Counted from the stretch's first letter, positions 11,958 through 24,060 are shown. The stretch is 64,000 nt of DNA from Geosiphon pyriformis (GCA_016748015.1 JAAOMT010000675.1:880314-944313); one strand, 5' to 3'. The notes: generated by a model not told the origin, from the letters alone. A program made the numbers and translations.

Positions 11958-12663
11958 TTGGACACCAGGTACATCCAAAACCTGAATTCTCAACACTATT
12001 TAAGCCTTTTAGTAACCCCAGAAAATGCCTTATCCAATAACTTGGAAACCAACCAAACACAACCACTCACCAGCAACATATCTCCAATCACTATTACCAA
12101 TGATAAATCACTAGCAGCAATTTTCTCATTTAAACTTGAAAAACCATCATCTATACCATTGTTCAGTGGAGCTGTACTCAAAAAAAAACCAATCACCACC
12201 ATGTACACTAATGTTAAAGTCAATAGTTATTTCATCAAACTGATATTAAATAGTGAGTCAGCAGGCAGCATTATCACATGACAACTCATGGACCAATTAG
12301 GTTACCAAATTAATTGTGCTGTCAATGCCAGAATCATAACAGCTGATAGAATGACTAAAACTCCAATTGGCGAGATTAATGACCTCCTCATAGAAGTCAA
12401 TAACATCATAGTACCAATCAAGATATTAGTCATGGAAACCACTCAGTACTAAGCACTTGTTGGTAATAACTGGTTGTCAAAAACCAATACAACACTTGAT
12501 TGGAATGTACAGAAGCTCTAATTTAGCCAGAATAGTTAACACACACATGTACCAGCCATGTATGGCCACTTCAAGTCTATCACCATGTTATCAGCACCCC
12601 TTATTGAGTTTGACAACAAAGAAAAAAACTTACTTGGAAAACATACCAAATTTTCTGGGCTGA
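11958..12663 (+). pseudogene. D2 aspartic protease (catalytic Asp to Asn)
   Basis: The linker NLNSQHYLSLLVTPENA leads into the retropepsin-like core: YTNVKVNSYFIKLILNSES (the expected motif is LILDSGS), then ARIITAD, KTPIGEI, IVPIKILVMETTQY and LVGNNWLSKTN (flap/C-terminal hydrophobic region). Asn replaces the catalytic Asp and Glu replaces Gly, both explained by G-to-A. A frameshift near 12660 ends the reading frame. The protease would process Gag-Pol. Confidence 0.78.
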
Positions 12664-12779
12664 TGACAATCACAATAAGCTATCACTGATTCTAGACTGA
12701 GAAAAAAACACCAAAAAAAAAGAGAAAGAAAAAAAAAAAGACATACTTGAAAAAACCAATGGCAACATAGAAACTAGCA

Positions 12780-13557
12780 GTTGGTATTCCATAGATATTA
12801 GGCCAGAACCATCTTATATTCTCCTCAAGTGCAAAGACTACAAGAAGAAACTGTCTTCCATGGGAGCTTGGGTTACATCAAATAAAGATTACTGGATGCA
12901 AACCCATTACTACTGCAAACCATGCCACTGCAAATGCTATAGTTACCCTAAAAGACAAGACAAGTGGGACAATGAACTATGTTTCACTTGTGGTAAACAA
13001 CTATTGGACAAAGGAATGTGGAATGACATTCTTGAACAAAGAGAAATGTGTGACACTTCATGCCAGTACATAATCCTTATAAGTGACTGGGTCAGTTATG
13101 GAACTTCCATTACTACAGTCTGGCACTAAGCAATAACTTGCTTGGATGGTTATTTACATGATAAAAATAAGATATGGAGAATGGCAAATACCAAAGTTGA
13201 AGAAGCTATGCCCAGCAAAATCTTGGAAATTAAAAATAATCCTTCAAAGCCAGTCAATATCATCCTAATCTCAAACCCCAATTTTTTTCTTAACATAGAA
13301 ACAGGTCCAAAAAAGTTTCATGAGCACTATTAAAATTTGATACCAACAAAAAAAGAGCAGAAACAGCATTTAAAAAAAATAAACACCCAATTATGTGACC
13401 ACTATTTGATCCCATATGACTTTTAATATTGTAATGAGTGTGACCTCATTTACAATCTACCACCATGTATAATCTACACAATTTCGGAAGAAAAAAAACC
13501 AATCAGCAGCTGCATATCAGAATTGGAATCAACTTTTAATTCTGATTTAAACTTTAA
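12780..13557 (+). pseudogene. D2 Cys-rich CxxC module (unrecognised zinc-binding region) upstream of dUTPase
   Basis: One frame covers LLKCKDYKKKLSSMGAW, YYCKPCHCKCYSYPKRQ, ELCFTCGKQLL, CQYIILISDWV, a helical KIWRMANTKVEEAMPSKI segment, KKFHEHY and then LCDHYLIP...YCNECDLIYN. Pairs of CxxC recur at the start, middle and end, suggesting several zinc ribbons around a helical core of about 130 residues. The same order is present in D1, H and G; F has a shorter version. Element D1 inserted just after this region at 13558. I do not recognise the domain. Confidence 0.65.
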
Positions 13558-14390
13558 TGTTACTTATAGAATATAAAAAGTATATTAGCAGATAAATTAG
13601 CCAATCAGAAGTAGCCATAGTAAATGTAGAATTCCAAGATTTCTCTCAAAAAAATTGCAGAATTCCAGAAATTTCAGGATTCTTGTACAAGAAATCACAA
13701 AATTCCAGAATTCCAAGATTTTTCTCAAAGAAATTGTAGGATTCCAGGAATTCCAAGATTTCTGGTGTAAAGAATTGAGGAATTGAGGAATCTCAATTAT
13801 GTATATATAGCAGTAGCATTAGAAGTAGAAAAAAATATACTTTTTAGTTTAGATTTAATTTAAGCAATTTTTTAATTCACAAATATTAATAAAGAGTTAT
13901 TTGATATTTTAATCTACTTTTTATTATCAACACTTCATGTTAATAATCTCGAATACTTGACCACACTGAAACAATAGCTCTTGATCATGGCTATTGACAA
14001 GATACTAACAATCATTGTTTTGGCTTATTTCTTTTATTTCATTTTATTTTCTGTTGTTATTTCTTTTGTGTGTTACTAAATGGATTAAAAAGATTCACAC
14101 ACGAGGGTACTGATGTTAGGATATAGCACTGGTAAAAGACCCAGAAATAAGAGTAGACACTTAGAATTGAGGATAACTTACCAAGAAGATTACCAGCCAT
14201 CATGCTGAGAAAAAAATTGATGAAACTGTGGTTTTGAAAAGCTATGGATAAAAACAACCAATTACATCTCTGTTTATTATACAAAAAACTTCATAACAAA
14301 ACCTTCAGATATCAATGTACCAGAATACCACTCAAGCACTAAGTTATGGGTTGTTATTTACTTTGAAATCCCAAATAATCACTTGTAACA
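13558..14390 (+). repeat. D1 5' LTR (family 3, variant U3)
   Basis: TGTTACTTATAG...TTGTAACA. From the TATGTATATATAG box (about 13800) to the end it aligns with D2 and H. Upstream it carries an unrelated array of ATTCCAG/AATTTC/AAGATTTCT motifs (about 13625-13790) instead of the ACATTGCT palindromes. A GCCAATCAGAAGTAG block is shared in position with the CCAAT region of D2. Confidence 0.88.
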
Positions 14391-14392
14391 TT

Positions 14393-14409
14393 TGGTGCTT
14401 CTTGTGAGG
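14393..14409 (+). other. D1 primer binding site
   Basis: TGGTGCTTCTTGTGAGG lies 2 nt after the 5' LTR. It differs from D2 by C-to-T changes only. Confidence 0.7.
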
Positions 14410-14454
14410 TATAATTCTACAAAAAACTAGCATCAACAACAATCATCCAAAAGT

Positions 14455-16690
14455 GGCAGAATTAGAAAACATAGGAACAAACCATTTAGAATTCACCAAA
14501 TCTTTGTTCCAACAGTATAGTTAACAACTAGAATTAAACAACAACTATTATTCAGCAGAATTTGCTTTCAACTTTTATGTTAACAAAAAGATCACAAACT
14601 GTTTAGAAGGAATAGTTGACATCAAATCAGCAAGAAAAAACTTTTATACAGAATTATTTCAACATACCAGCTTACCAAAAAATTACAGTTTCGCACCAAT
14701 CATTAGGGAAATCAATCAAATCATTGAAAGGTACACTCAACAACAATTTCTTATTACTTATGCAAACAAAGGCAAAGAAAAACTACAAACACCAACAGCG
14801 ACACCAAAAAAGATCCAACCACCCACATGGAAGAAAACCAAAGTTAAATTACCAAAAAACCCATCATATTACTCTACACCCAGAAGTGCCATCAACATTT
14901 CATCAATAGGCATGTCCATATCAAACACAACATCAACATTTGGATAACTCCTATTTCAAAGTAAACAAAAGAAAGCAAAGTTATTAGGGACCTATGGCAA
15001 TTATTTTGAAGGATTTAAATTGCAATTAACTACCTCATCAGGATACTAATTACTATCACCTCCACCAGATTTTAGAATAGCTAATCCATAGAAGGTAATG
15101 GAATCAGAAAAGAAGGAAAAAAAAGAAGCCAAAAATCAGGAATTTATTTACCAAAACCCGATTTCAGAAAACCTGGATATTGAAATTCTGAACTTTCAGA
15201 CTTAGCAAAATCCAAATTTAGAAAATCCAGAAGTTGAAACTCTGAATATTCAACCACCAAAAAATCTGAATAATTCCAACTCCAAATTAATTAATCAACC
15301 AAATATACCTCCAATAATCATCATCAATTATCCACTAATTAATCTAATAGCTGAGCCTCTACAACTAAATCAACAAATTCAACAACCTCTTCAACAACCA
15401 CAACTGCTGCAACAACCATCTCAATAATAAAACGTGAATCTAATGACCTACACTCCAATTGCCAAACTTGAAAAATTTACTGGCAAAGAAAATGATGCCC
15501 AAGTATAGATCAACAATGTTACTAAAGCCATAATTGCCAATAGCTAGAATAACAATAGAGCCCTTCAAGCAATTCCTTACTTTCTCTAAGATACCACTGA
15601 TTCATGATATCAAAATCTAGCAGCCAGACTACAAATCTTTCAGAAATTTAAACTTGAATTCTTAAGATATTTTAGTAATAATAATAGCATTAATCACTTG
15701 GCCAATATCTTCACCACCATCAAACAGAAAAATACTGAAGCAATTACCACTTACTTGGAATGCTTTTAGCAAAATCTGTGCCAAATTCAAGCAATTGATA
15801 CCAACTACTTCACAGAGCCACAAATCTTGAATCAGTTTATCTGTGATCTGTGCAGTAGCATCCTACAATACATATGTCTATTACATACAGCCACTCTTTA
15901 AGACGCAGTCACATGTGCCAGGAACTTTGAGTCAGCTAAGTTAGAAGCCAATCATGCCCAAGCCATAAATCTAGTAATAAATAGATCATCTGAATTGGAT
16001 TCCAAATTGAAACAATTCAGTAATTCAATTAACCAAAAACTAGAGGAATGTTTAGCTAGCAATAATTAGGCAATTTATCAACCCTCTCAATAACACAGTA
16101 ACCAAGAAGACGTGAATCATTTCCAATATTAGTCATAACCATTATTATCCAATCAGTCATGGCAGTCAAAGACGCATGTTTACCACAACTGTGAAAGACA
16201 AGGCCATCTAAAAATTGACTGCTGATCTAATAATAATAACCAATGATTAGGAAATCAATACAGAAACCCCAATTACCAGTTTTAAACCTAAATCCTTACT
16301 CAAACCAAAATCAATATCAACCTATTTACTTGCCAATAATACAGCAGCCAATCTATCAACCACCAGTATATCAAACTTCAATTTATCAGCTGTAGCCAAG
16401 TAATATATTAACCGCAGCCACCAGTAATTTATTAACCCCAACAAATTCAAAAACCACCACAAAACTTACCTCAAAATAGAACACATAGGCCGAGAATGAT
16501 GCAACAAAACTGGAGATTAGCAATAATATTTTACCAACCAATCTTCAGTTTATCAGCCCAACAATCAGAATCTTATTAGTAGAATTCAGGCACCAGCCAT
16601 GTCCAAAACCCAAATTCCCAAAACTATTTAAGTCTCCTAGTTACCTCAGAAGGTGCCCCATCTAACAAGCCAGAACCCAACCAAAAGCAG
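14455..16690 (+). pseudogene. D1 Gag (decayed)
   Basis: The frame starts at an AGTGGCAGAATTAG context with no ATG, encoding VAELENIGTNHLEF and FNFYVNKKI. It continues through a Pro/Gln-rich linker to the Gag core TYTPIAKLEKFTGKENDAQV. Later blocks are EAITTYLECF, FTEPQILNQFI and LEANHAQAINLVI. The knuckle region near 16180-16215 reads YHNCERQGHLKIDC, so the first Cys of CX2CX4HX4C has become Tyr. About 15-20 in-frame stops, mostly at Gln and Trp codons. A YQP-type repeat tail precedes the protease. Confidence 0.78.
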
Positions 16691-17240
16691 CCACTTATCA
16701 GCAATATCCCATTAGCAACTATTTTCAATAACAAATCCCTAGCAGCTATTTTTTTTTTGAACTCGAGGAAACTACACCAGTCCCATTATTCAGTGAAACT
16801 GCTCTTGACACCAAACTGATCACCACCATGTACACTGATACAAAAGTTGATGATCATGTCATCAAACTGATCCTAAACAGTGGATCAGCTGGCAGTATCA
16901 TTACATGACAACTTATAGACCAATTAGGTCACTGAGTTGATTGTGCTGCCAGTGCACACATAATCACTATTGATGGAGTAACCAAAACTCCAATTGGTAA
17001 GATTGATGACCTCCTTATAGAGATCAATAATATTATTGTGCCAATCAAAGTATTAGTTATAGAAGCCATCTAATATCAAGTTCTAGTTGGAAACAATTGG
17101 CTGTCCAAAACCAATGTGATACTTGACTGGACCATTCAAAAATTGCAAATTAGCCAAAACGGCCAACACACATAAGTACCAGCAATGTGCAGTTATTTAA
17201 GACCACCAATATGCCAACACTGTTAATAGAACTTGAGGAA
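16600..17240 (+). pseudogene. D1 aspartic protease (catalytic Asp to Asn)
   Basis: The core reads LILNSGSAGSIIT at about 16868. Only the catalytic Asp differs from the expected DSGS. KTPIGKIDDLLIE, IVPIKVLVIEA and LVGNNWLSKTN follow. A one-base shift near 16755, in a run of T, separates it from the upstream LATIFNNKSLAAIF segment. Stops replace conserved Gln/Arg/Trp. Confidence 0.78.
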
Positions 17241-17408
17241 AAAGTAAGTAAATCTCTTTGGGAAGCCTATTAAGTTTCATGGGCTGACGAGAACCACAAT
17301 GAGCTACTGCTAATACTCTCATAGAACAAACAAGAAAAGGAAAAACACACAGAAAAACTTACCTAGAGAACTAACCAAAACACATAAAATAACAACAATT
17401 AAAGTAAA

Positions 17409-18443
17409 ATGCTATTGATTCTAGACTGGGAAAAAAAGGATAAAAGAAAAGAGAAAGAAAGGAAGGAAGATATACCTGAAGAGACCAATAACATCACTAT
17501 AATAAGCAGTTGTGGAAGTACATACTCAACAGATACCAGACTAGAACCACCTTATATTCTCCTTAAGTGCAAAGACTGGAAAAAAAAACTGTCTTTCATG
17601 GGAGCTTGGATTACACCAAATGAAAATTACTGGATGTGAACACATTACTATTGCAAGCCTTGCCACTACAAATGCTATGACTATCCAAAAAGACAAGGCA
17701 AGTGGAACAATGAATCATGTCTTACTTGTGGCAAACAACTGCTCAATGAAAGAATGTGGAATAACATTTCTGGTCAAGGAGGAATATACGACACTTTATG
17801 CCAATACACGATTCTCATCAGTGATTAGATGAGTCATGGTATGTCAATAACTGCCACCTGGCACCATGCAATCTCTTGTTTGAATGGTTATCCACATAAT
17901 AAGAATGAGATCTGGCAGATGGCAAATGCCAAAGTAGAAGGCACTACACCCAATGAAATATTGAAAATCAAAAACAATCCTCTGGAACCAGTCAACATTG
18001 TTCTGATCCCCAACCTAGATGCTTTTCTGGACCTAAAAACAGGCCCAGAAAAATTTCATGAGCACTACCAAAATTTGGCACCAACAAGAGAGGAACAAGA
18101 GCAGTATTTGGCCCAAATAAACACTCGACTATGTGACTACTGTTTGATCCCATATGACTTTCAATATTGTAATAAGTGTGACTTTATTTACAATTCACTA
18201 CCACACATGATCTACACAATCTCAGAAGAAAAAGAACCAATCAGCAGCTGCACATCAGAATTAGAATCAAAGTTTAATCCCAATTCAAACTTTGACAATA
18301 ATGATGATAAAAACAATGGTTCTAGCTCTGCTCAATATGGCCATAATAACGACAACAATTTAAACTCAAATTCAAACTCTAATCTAAACTACAAACAATA
18401 TATTGCACTCTTGGACCTTACCAAGGAGCAAGAACTGAAATAG
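17409..18443 (+). pseudogene. D1 Cys-rich CxxC module and Asn-rich linker
   Basis: A single frame, with stops only at 17637 and 17826, shows CKDWKKKLSFMGAW, YYCKPCHYKCYDYPKRQGK, CLTCGKQLL, CQYTILISD and ATWHHAISCLNGY. EIWQMANAKVEGTTPNEI, PEKFHEHYQNLAPTREEQEQ and LCDYCLIPYDFQYCNKCDF follow. The last is a clear CX2C-X8-CX2C zinc ribbon. An acidic/Asn-rich low-complexity linker (NNDDKNNGSSS...) then leads to the dUTPase. This is the best preserved copy of the module in a plus-strand element. Confidence 0.75.
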
Positions 18444-18880
18444 TTTAGCAATAACAATAAGAATATTATGCCTAAATACATGCATAATACTAATACAGGA
18501 TTTGATCTAAGGTATCCAGGAAAAAATGCCATCAAATTGAAACCATATTTGTGCACTTACATTGATCTCAAAATAGCATTGAAAATTCCAGCAACAACCA
18601 TGATTCAACTAGCATCCAGAAGTAGTTTAGCAAAAAAAAAATCAACATCAGAGGAGAGATAATTGATGCAAGATATGTAGAAAATATCATTGTTATGCTA
18701 CAAAATGATTCAGAAAAAACCTATATCATAGAGCCAAACAAAAAGATTGCATAGGCAATATTCCTGTCTTTGGTAAAAATGGCTCAACTAGTATCAGTGA
18801 GAAACAGGGAAGAATTGGAGATTACAGCTAGAGAGATACAGGGATTCAAATCCACAGATAGAATAAATATACCAGTTAAT
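18444..18880 (+). pseudogene. D1 dUTPase-like domain (frameshifted)
   Basis: Trimeric dUTPase motifs appear in order: motif 1 NTGFDLRYPG, motif 2 LASRSSLAKK, motif 3 IIDARYVENI, motif 4 KKIAQAIFLSL (with TAG at Gln), motif 5 REIQGFKSTDRI. A run of nine A near 18640 holds a frameshift between motifs 2 and 3. A TAG at 18441 precedes the domain. dUTPases hydrolyse dUTP to dUMP, limiting uracil in cDNA; retroviral and some fungal retrotransposon versions are known. In all four copies here motif 2 has Ser in place of the usual Gly of RSG, so this is a family trait rather than decay. Confidence 0.82.
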
Positions 18881-20600
18881 ATGGCAAAAGAAAAAATTAT
18901 TGACAAGGGAGAAATTATCTCCACTCATCAACCAATTTCCATTCCACTATATGACCAGTACATAGTAACCATAGAAAAAAAAGTGAAGAATTAGGTTCAA
19001 ATTTTTAAAGCAGAAACAACCCTTTGTGAATCAAGAAAAATTGGATTAGTCAATCTACACATACCAGCCAAAAACCACAATCACATCAAAATTTCCATTT
19101 ACAACAACATGGGAGATATCATCGAGATACTGGAAGAAACTATTATTAGATATTTAACCACCAAAATTGAAGAACAATCACCAAACACCATTCCAGACTT
19201 TTCACAACTATGCAGATATATGGATATTACATCTCAGACAATATATAGACAAGAAAAATGTTATCTGCTTCAACCAAAACAATTAGAGCAAATGAACTTG
19301 GGAAATCTAGACCCATTACAATATATGCAACTCAAGATGTTATTCAATAACTTCAATGACATCTTTGCCAATGAAAATGAATTTGGCAGAACTGACATAA
19401 TTCAACATCAGATCAAGACTGAAGATGTGATGCCAATTAAACAAAGAGCATACAGGATACTACCAGCCAGCCATGAGATTATTTATCAAGAAATCAATTA
19501 AATGCTTGACAATAGGTTAATTCAATCATCAATGAGCTTATGATCATTACCAGTGGTACTAATTTATAAAAAAAATGGAAAAATCTGCTTTTGTATGAAT
19601 TACTGGAAACTGAATGAAGTGACCAAAAGAGATAGCTACCTGACTTTAAAGATCCAAAAATTGTTTGATGCTTTTGAAGGAAAGAAATGGTTTTTAACAT
19701 TAGACTTAAACAGTGATTACTGGCAAGTAGCTATGAAACCAGAGGATAAAGAAAAGACAGTGTTTATAACTTGAGAAGAAAATTTTGAATTCAAAGTAAT
19801 ACCATTTGGATTGATGAATGCTCCAGCCACATTCCAACAGCTCATGAAAACTGTTTATACTGGACTACTGTGGAAATCCATAGTTGTTTACTTAAATAAC
19901 ACAAATGTGTTCTCTAAGACATTTGATAATCATCTATATCATCTTCAACAAGTGTTTGAAAGATTAAAAAGAGCAAAATTGAAGTTAAATGCAAACAAAT
20001 ATTTCTTTGAAAAAACTGAACTCAAATTTTTGGAACATGTTGTAAGCAAAAATGATATCAAAACAGATCCAAACAAGATTGCAATAGTAAAAAACTTTCC
20101 AGTACCAACCAACTTGATAGAACTAAGAGCATTTTTGGAATTTACAGGATATTATCGCTGTTTTATCAAGAATTTTTCTAAACTGGCTCAGCCACTCCAT
20201 TATTTACAAACTAAGAATGTAAAATATGAATAAACAGAAACTCAACAAGAAATATTCAACACATTGAGAAGAAAGCTTATTCAAGCTCCAGATAGAAGAG
20301 AACATCTGGTACCTTACATCAGTAGAAGCTTAAGTCCAGCTGAAAAGAACTATAGAACTCCAGCACTGGCACACTTAGCTATCTATTGGGCTGTTATCAA
20401 ATAGAAAAAATACTTGAGTCAAAAGTTTGATGTGTATACTGATCACAAAGGATTGACTTTAATCTAGAAACAAAAATTTGCAGATAATTATTATGTTAAA
20501 TAGAAAATAGAACTTTTACCATTTAATTATACAATGCATTATAAAAAAGGAAAAAAAAATAGAAATGCTGACAGATTGTTGCAAATAAAACAAGTTTAAA
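18881..20600 (+). pseudogene. D1 pol: pre-RT domain, reverse transcriptase, RNase H (decayed, RNase H deleted in part)
   Basis: One frame from about 18660 to 20600. A beta-rich linker (INIPVNMAKEKIIDKGEI, KIGLVNLHIPAKNHNHIKI) precedes RT. RT motifs are [60 protein letters not shown] and the active site VVYLNNTNVFSKTF (19883-19924). Both catalytic Asp of YLDD are Asn. RNase H lacks about 30 residues present in D2 and H, including the TTDASG strand. The junction at about 20287-20292 has CCA microhomology. Stops occur at 19499, 19542, 19774 and 20231. Confidence 0.87.
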
Positions 20601-20699
20601 AACATTTTTCAACCCAAAAATATAACAAAACATAAATATACAAAAATATCAACAACTCCAACATTATATAAATATCCAATTGTTCAAGAAGAAATTATC

Positions 20700-22000
20700 T
20701 TAAAAAAAACAAAACAACATAAAACAGCAATTAAAATATTTTATCTACCATCAAAATATACTTTACCAGAAGAACAAAAAAAATCCAGATTAGCCAACCA
20801 GAGTAATTACAGAACCAGAAAAAGAGACAATATTGTTCAACATGCACTCAGATTCAACAGCAGGACATTTTCATAAAGAAGCAACAATAGAAAGAACCAG
20901 AAAAAGATACTATTGGCCATTAATGTATCTAAACATTATCCAATATGTTCAAAATTGTGATGCTTGTCAGAGAAGAAGAGAAACAAAATCCAGTGAACCA
21001 TTAAGACCAATCAAAGTGGGACAACCATTTGATCACATTGAAATTGACTTAACCAGACCATTAACAATTATCAGCAGAGGCAACAGATATATTGCAATAG
21101 TCAGATTATCTTACAAAATGGCCAGAAGCAAAAGCCATTCAAAAGACAGATGCAGAATCTGTTGCCAAATTCGTTTATTAAGACTTAATTTGTCGACATA
21201 GATGTCCAAAAGAATTGTTATTAGATCAAGGAACTCACTTTGTAAATAGAACATTAATGGAATTAAGTCAAGGATTTGGGATAAAAAGACCATAATTATC
21301 ACCATATCATCTACAAATAAATGAGCTAGTTGAAAGATTTAACAGAACATTGTGTGAAGCCATTGCCAAAATCAGCCAAAAAAACCAGGATGAATGAGAT
21401 TTGATTATACCATCAGTATTATTTGCTTATCAGACAATGAAGCAAGACACTACACAAGCAATATCATTCAAATTAGTATATGGTAGAACAGCAACATTAC
21501 CAGTTAAGATAGAAGTCAAGACATATCCAACAAAATCAATAACAGAGAAAAATTTTCAAAAAACACTGTTGAAAAAAACATATGACTTAATAGAGACATT
21601 AGAAAACACATGGCAAAAAACAGCTGATAATATCCAAAAAACAAAAAAAAAGACATGATAATTAACTACCAGAGAAACCAGTTGAATTTAAGATTGAAGA
21701 CAAAGTACTTTTGCATTGTACTAAAGCAGAAAAACAATGAAGTAAAAAATTTGACCCCAAATAGGACAGACTATTTCACATAAAAGAAATTCTTGAAAAT
21801 GGAGCTTATAAATTAAGGTTGAACAACAAAATCTTAACCAAGGCAGCACATAGTGATCAACTGAAACAATATTTTTATATAGTATTATTATCCACCAGTA
21901 ATATTCCACAATTAAAGGTACAAAGAATACTAGTCAGACCAGATAAGATTCCACAAAATCAAGAACTAATTATAATTATTAAACTGAACATGTAAAATTG
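20700..22000 (+). pseudogene. D1 pol: integrase (decayed)
   Basis: The zinc domain MHSDSTAGHFHKEAT...CDACQRRRE is followed by HIEIDLTRPLTI (first catalytic Asp). A frameshift lies near 21097; then come YLTKWPEAKAIQ, LLLDQGTHFVNR (second Asp), LVERFNRTLCEA (Glu), SVLFAYQTMKQDTTQ and LVYGRTATLP. A second frameshift near 21655 precedes the GPY/F-like tail (HIKEILENGAYKLRLNN). The segment SVLFAYQTMK is where F inserted into D2. Confidence 0.87.
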
Positions 22001-22054
22001 AACAACCAAAAGAATATATAAAGACACAATATATGTAACAAAAGACAACAGAAA

Positions 22055-22678
22055 ATGGAGATTACTGATAGCATTCACTCATTAGCACAACAATTCTTTC
22101 AACTGATCCAACAACAAGAGATGGAAATTACAATCAAGCAATAAACTATCAGATACACACACACCAAAAGAAGACTACAGGATAAAATAAGAAGAAATAC
22201 AAAAAACACTATTAACAAAATAATCTCAAAAGTAAAGTTGGCAATAGAAACACAACCAAAAATTACTTAATATCAAGAGTTAACTATAGAAACTTGGAAT
22301 TGGTGAATACAACAATTTCCAAGAAACTTTTGTTACTTTTACTTGGGACAATACATAAACATTAAAAGTTTATACACGAATAAAACAAAACAATTATTTA
22401 ATACAACAATACTACAACAACTGGAACATTTTGTGAGAAAAAACAATTTGATTACACAAGCAAGAGTTATCTATCAGCTACATACTGGATTTTAAGATCA
22501 ACCAGAAATCTTATTCAATCCAGAAATGAACTCTATTACTATTAACCAGATGGAAAAAATAACAAATGCTCAATTTGAAGAATTATAGAACAAGATAGCA
22601 CAAATAATTTTTGAAAAAAAAATTCAAGAAATACTCAAAGACAGAGAATTAGAAATAGGAGATCTTAATGGAGCTTAA
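22055..22678 (+). pseudogene. D1 ORF-X: accessory ORF between integrase and 3' LTR
   Basis: ATG at 22055 begins MEITDSIHSLAQQFFQLI; the frame reaches TAA at 22676-22678 with a few internal stops. It encodes about 208 residues. The conserved C-terminal half reads RVIYQLHTGF, EILFNPEMNSITINQMEKIT and AQFEEL...IAQIIFEKK. It lies about 60 bp downstream of the integrase end and abuts the polypurine tract AAAAAAGAGGGAATAA (22683-22698). Homologous ORFs sit at the same place in A, D2, G and H. Function unknown. Confidence 0.62.
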
Positions 22679-22698
22679 TATTAAAAAAGAGGGAATAA

Positions 22699-23491
22699 TA
22701 TTACTCATAAAATATAGAAAGTATATTAACAAATAAATTAGCCAATCAGAAGTAGCTGTAGTAAATGTAAAATTCTAGGATTTCTCTTAAAAGAATTGCA
22801 GGATTCCAGGAATTTCAGGATTCTCATACAAGGAATCACAGGATTCCAGAATTTCAAAATTTCTGGTGTGAAAAATTGAAGAATTGAGAAATCTCAATTA
22901 TGTATATATAGCAGTAGTGTTAGAAGTAAAAAAAAATATATCTCTTAGTTTAGATTTAATCTAAGCAATTTTTCAATTCACAAATATTAATAAAGAGTTA
23001 TTTAATATCTTAATTTACTCTCCACTATCAACACTTTATGTTGATAATCTCAAATACTTGACCACACTAGAACAATAACTTTTAATCATGAGTATTGATA
23101 AGATACTAACAATTATTGCCTTAGCTTATTTCTTTTATTTCATTTTATTTTCTGTGGTTATTTCTTTTGTGTATTACTAACTAGATTAAAAAGATTCATG
23201 TGCAGAGGTATTGATGTCAGAATATAGCACTGGTAAAAGACCCAGGAATAAGAGTAGACACTTAGAATTGAGGATAGCTTATTAGGAGGATTACCAGCCA
23301 TTACGCTGAGAAAAAAATTGATGAAACTGCAGTTTTAGAAAGCTATAGATAAAAACAACCAATTATATTTCTGTCCATTATACAAAGAACTCTATAACAA
23401 AACCTTCAGATATCAACATACTAGAATACCACTTAAGCACCAAGTTATGGGTTGTTATTTGCTTTGAGACCACAAATAATCACTTGTAACA
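22699..23491 (+). repeat. D1 3' LTR (family 3, variant U3)
   Basis: TATTACTCATAAAATATAG...TTGTAACA. It shares the AATTCCAGG/AATTTC array (about 22760-22880) and the TATGTATATATAG box with the D1 5' LTR. It is shorter than the 5' copy by about 40 bp in the array. Confidence 0.88.
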
Positions 23492-24060
23492 CTGACAATA
23501 ATAATAACAAAAACAACAGTTCCAGCTCTGCTCAATATGGCAACAAAAATAACAACAATTCAGACTCTGATTTAAACCCCAAAATATATATTGTGCTTCC
23601 TAATCTCTCCAAGAAGCAGGAACTCAGATAGTTCAACAATAATAATGAAAGTATTATGCCAGAATGTGCACATGATACTGATGCTAGATTTGATTTAAGA
23701 TATCCAGGAAAAAATGCCATTAAATTGGAACCACATTTGCACACATACATTGATTACAAAATAGCATTAGAAATCCCAGCAACAACAATAGTTTAACTAG
23801 CATCTAGAAGTAGCTTAGCAAAAAAAGAAATCAACATCAGAGAAGGAATAATTAATACAAAATATGTAGAAAATATTATTGTAATACTACAAAATAAATC
23901 AGAAAAGATCTATATCATAGAGCCAAATAAAAAGATAGCACAGGCAATATTTTTGCTTCTGGTTATAATAGCTTAATTAGTATCAGTAGAAAACAGGGAA
24001 AAATTAGGGATTACAGCAAGAGGGATATAGAGTTTTAAATCCACAAGTAGAATAAATGTA
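23492..24060 (+). pseudogene. D2 dUTPase-like domain (after the D1 insertion)
   Basis: Continues the Asn-rich linker (NNNSSSAQYGN-like), then motif 1 DTDARFDLRYPG, motif 2 LASRSSLAKKEINI, motif 3 GIINTKYVENI, motif 4 KKIAQAIFLLL and motif 5 remnant ITARGI-stop-SFKSTSRI. All five motifs are recognisable. The Asp of motif 3 is Asn, again a G-to-A change. Nonfunctional. Confidence 0.82.

Larger units (their letters stand above)
13558..23491 (+). mobile_element. Element D1: dUTPase-type Ty3/gypsy element (family 3), full length, inserted in D2
   Basis: 5' LTR 13558-14390 and 3' LTR 22699-23491. The target duplicates are TTAA (13554-13557) and CTGA (23492-23495), each explained by transitions. 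D2 protein-coding sequence is contiguous across the insertion when compared with D1 itself (AACTTTGACAATAA). About 9.9 kb. It carries gag, protease, the CxxC module, dUTPase, RT, RNase H, integrase and ORF-X in order. Confidence 0.92.

Noticed and set aside
14616-14909. A 97-codon ORF in the D1 gag region
   Set aside because: It is a shadow in another frame; the true Gag frame here aligns with D2 and H.
22055-22678. ORF-X as an envelope gene
   Set aside because: No signal peptide, transmembrane span or furin-type site is visible in any copy; only the position would suggest it.
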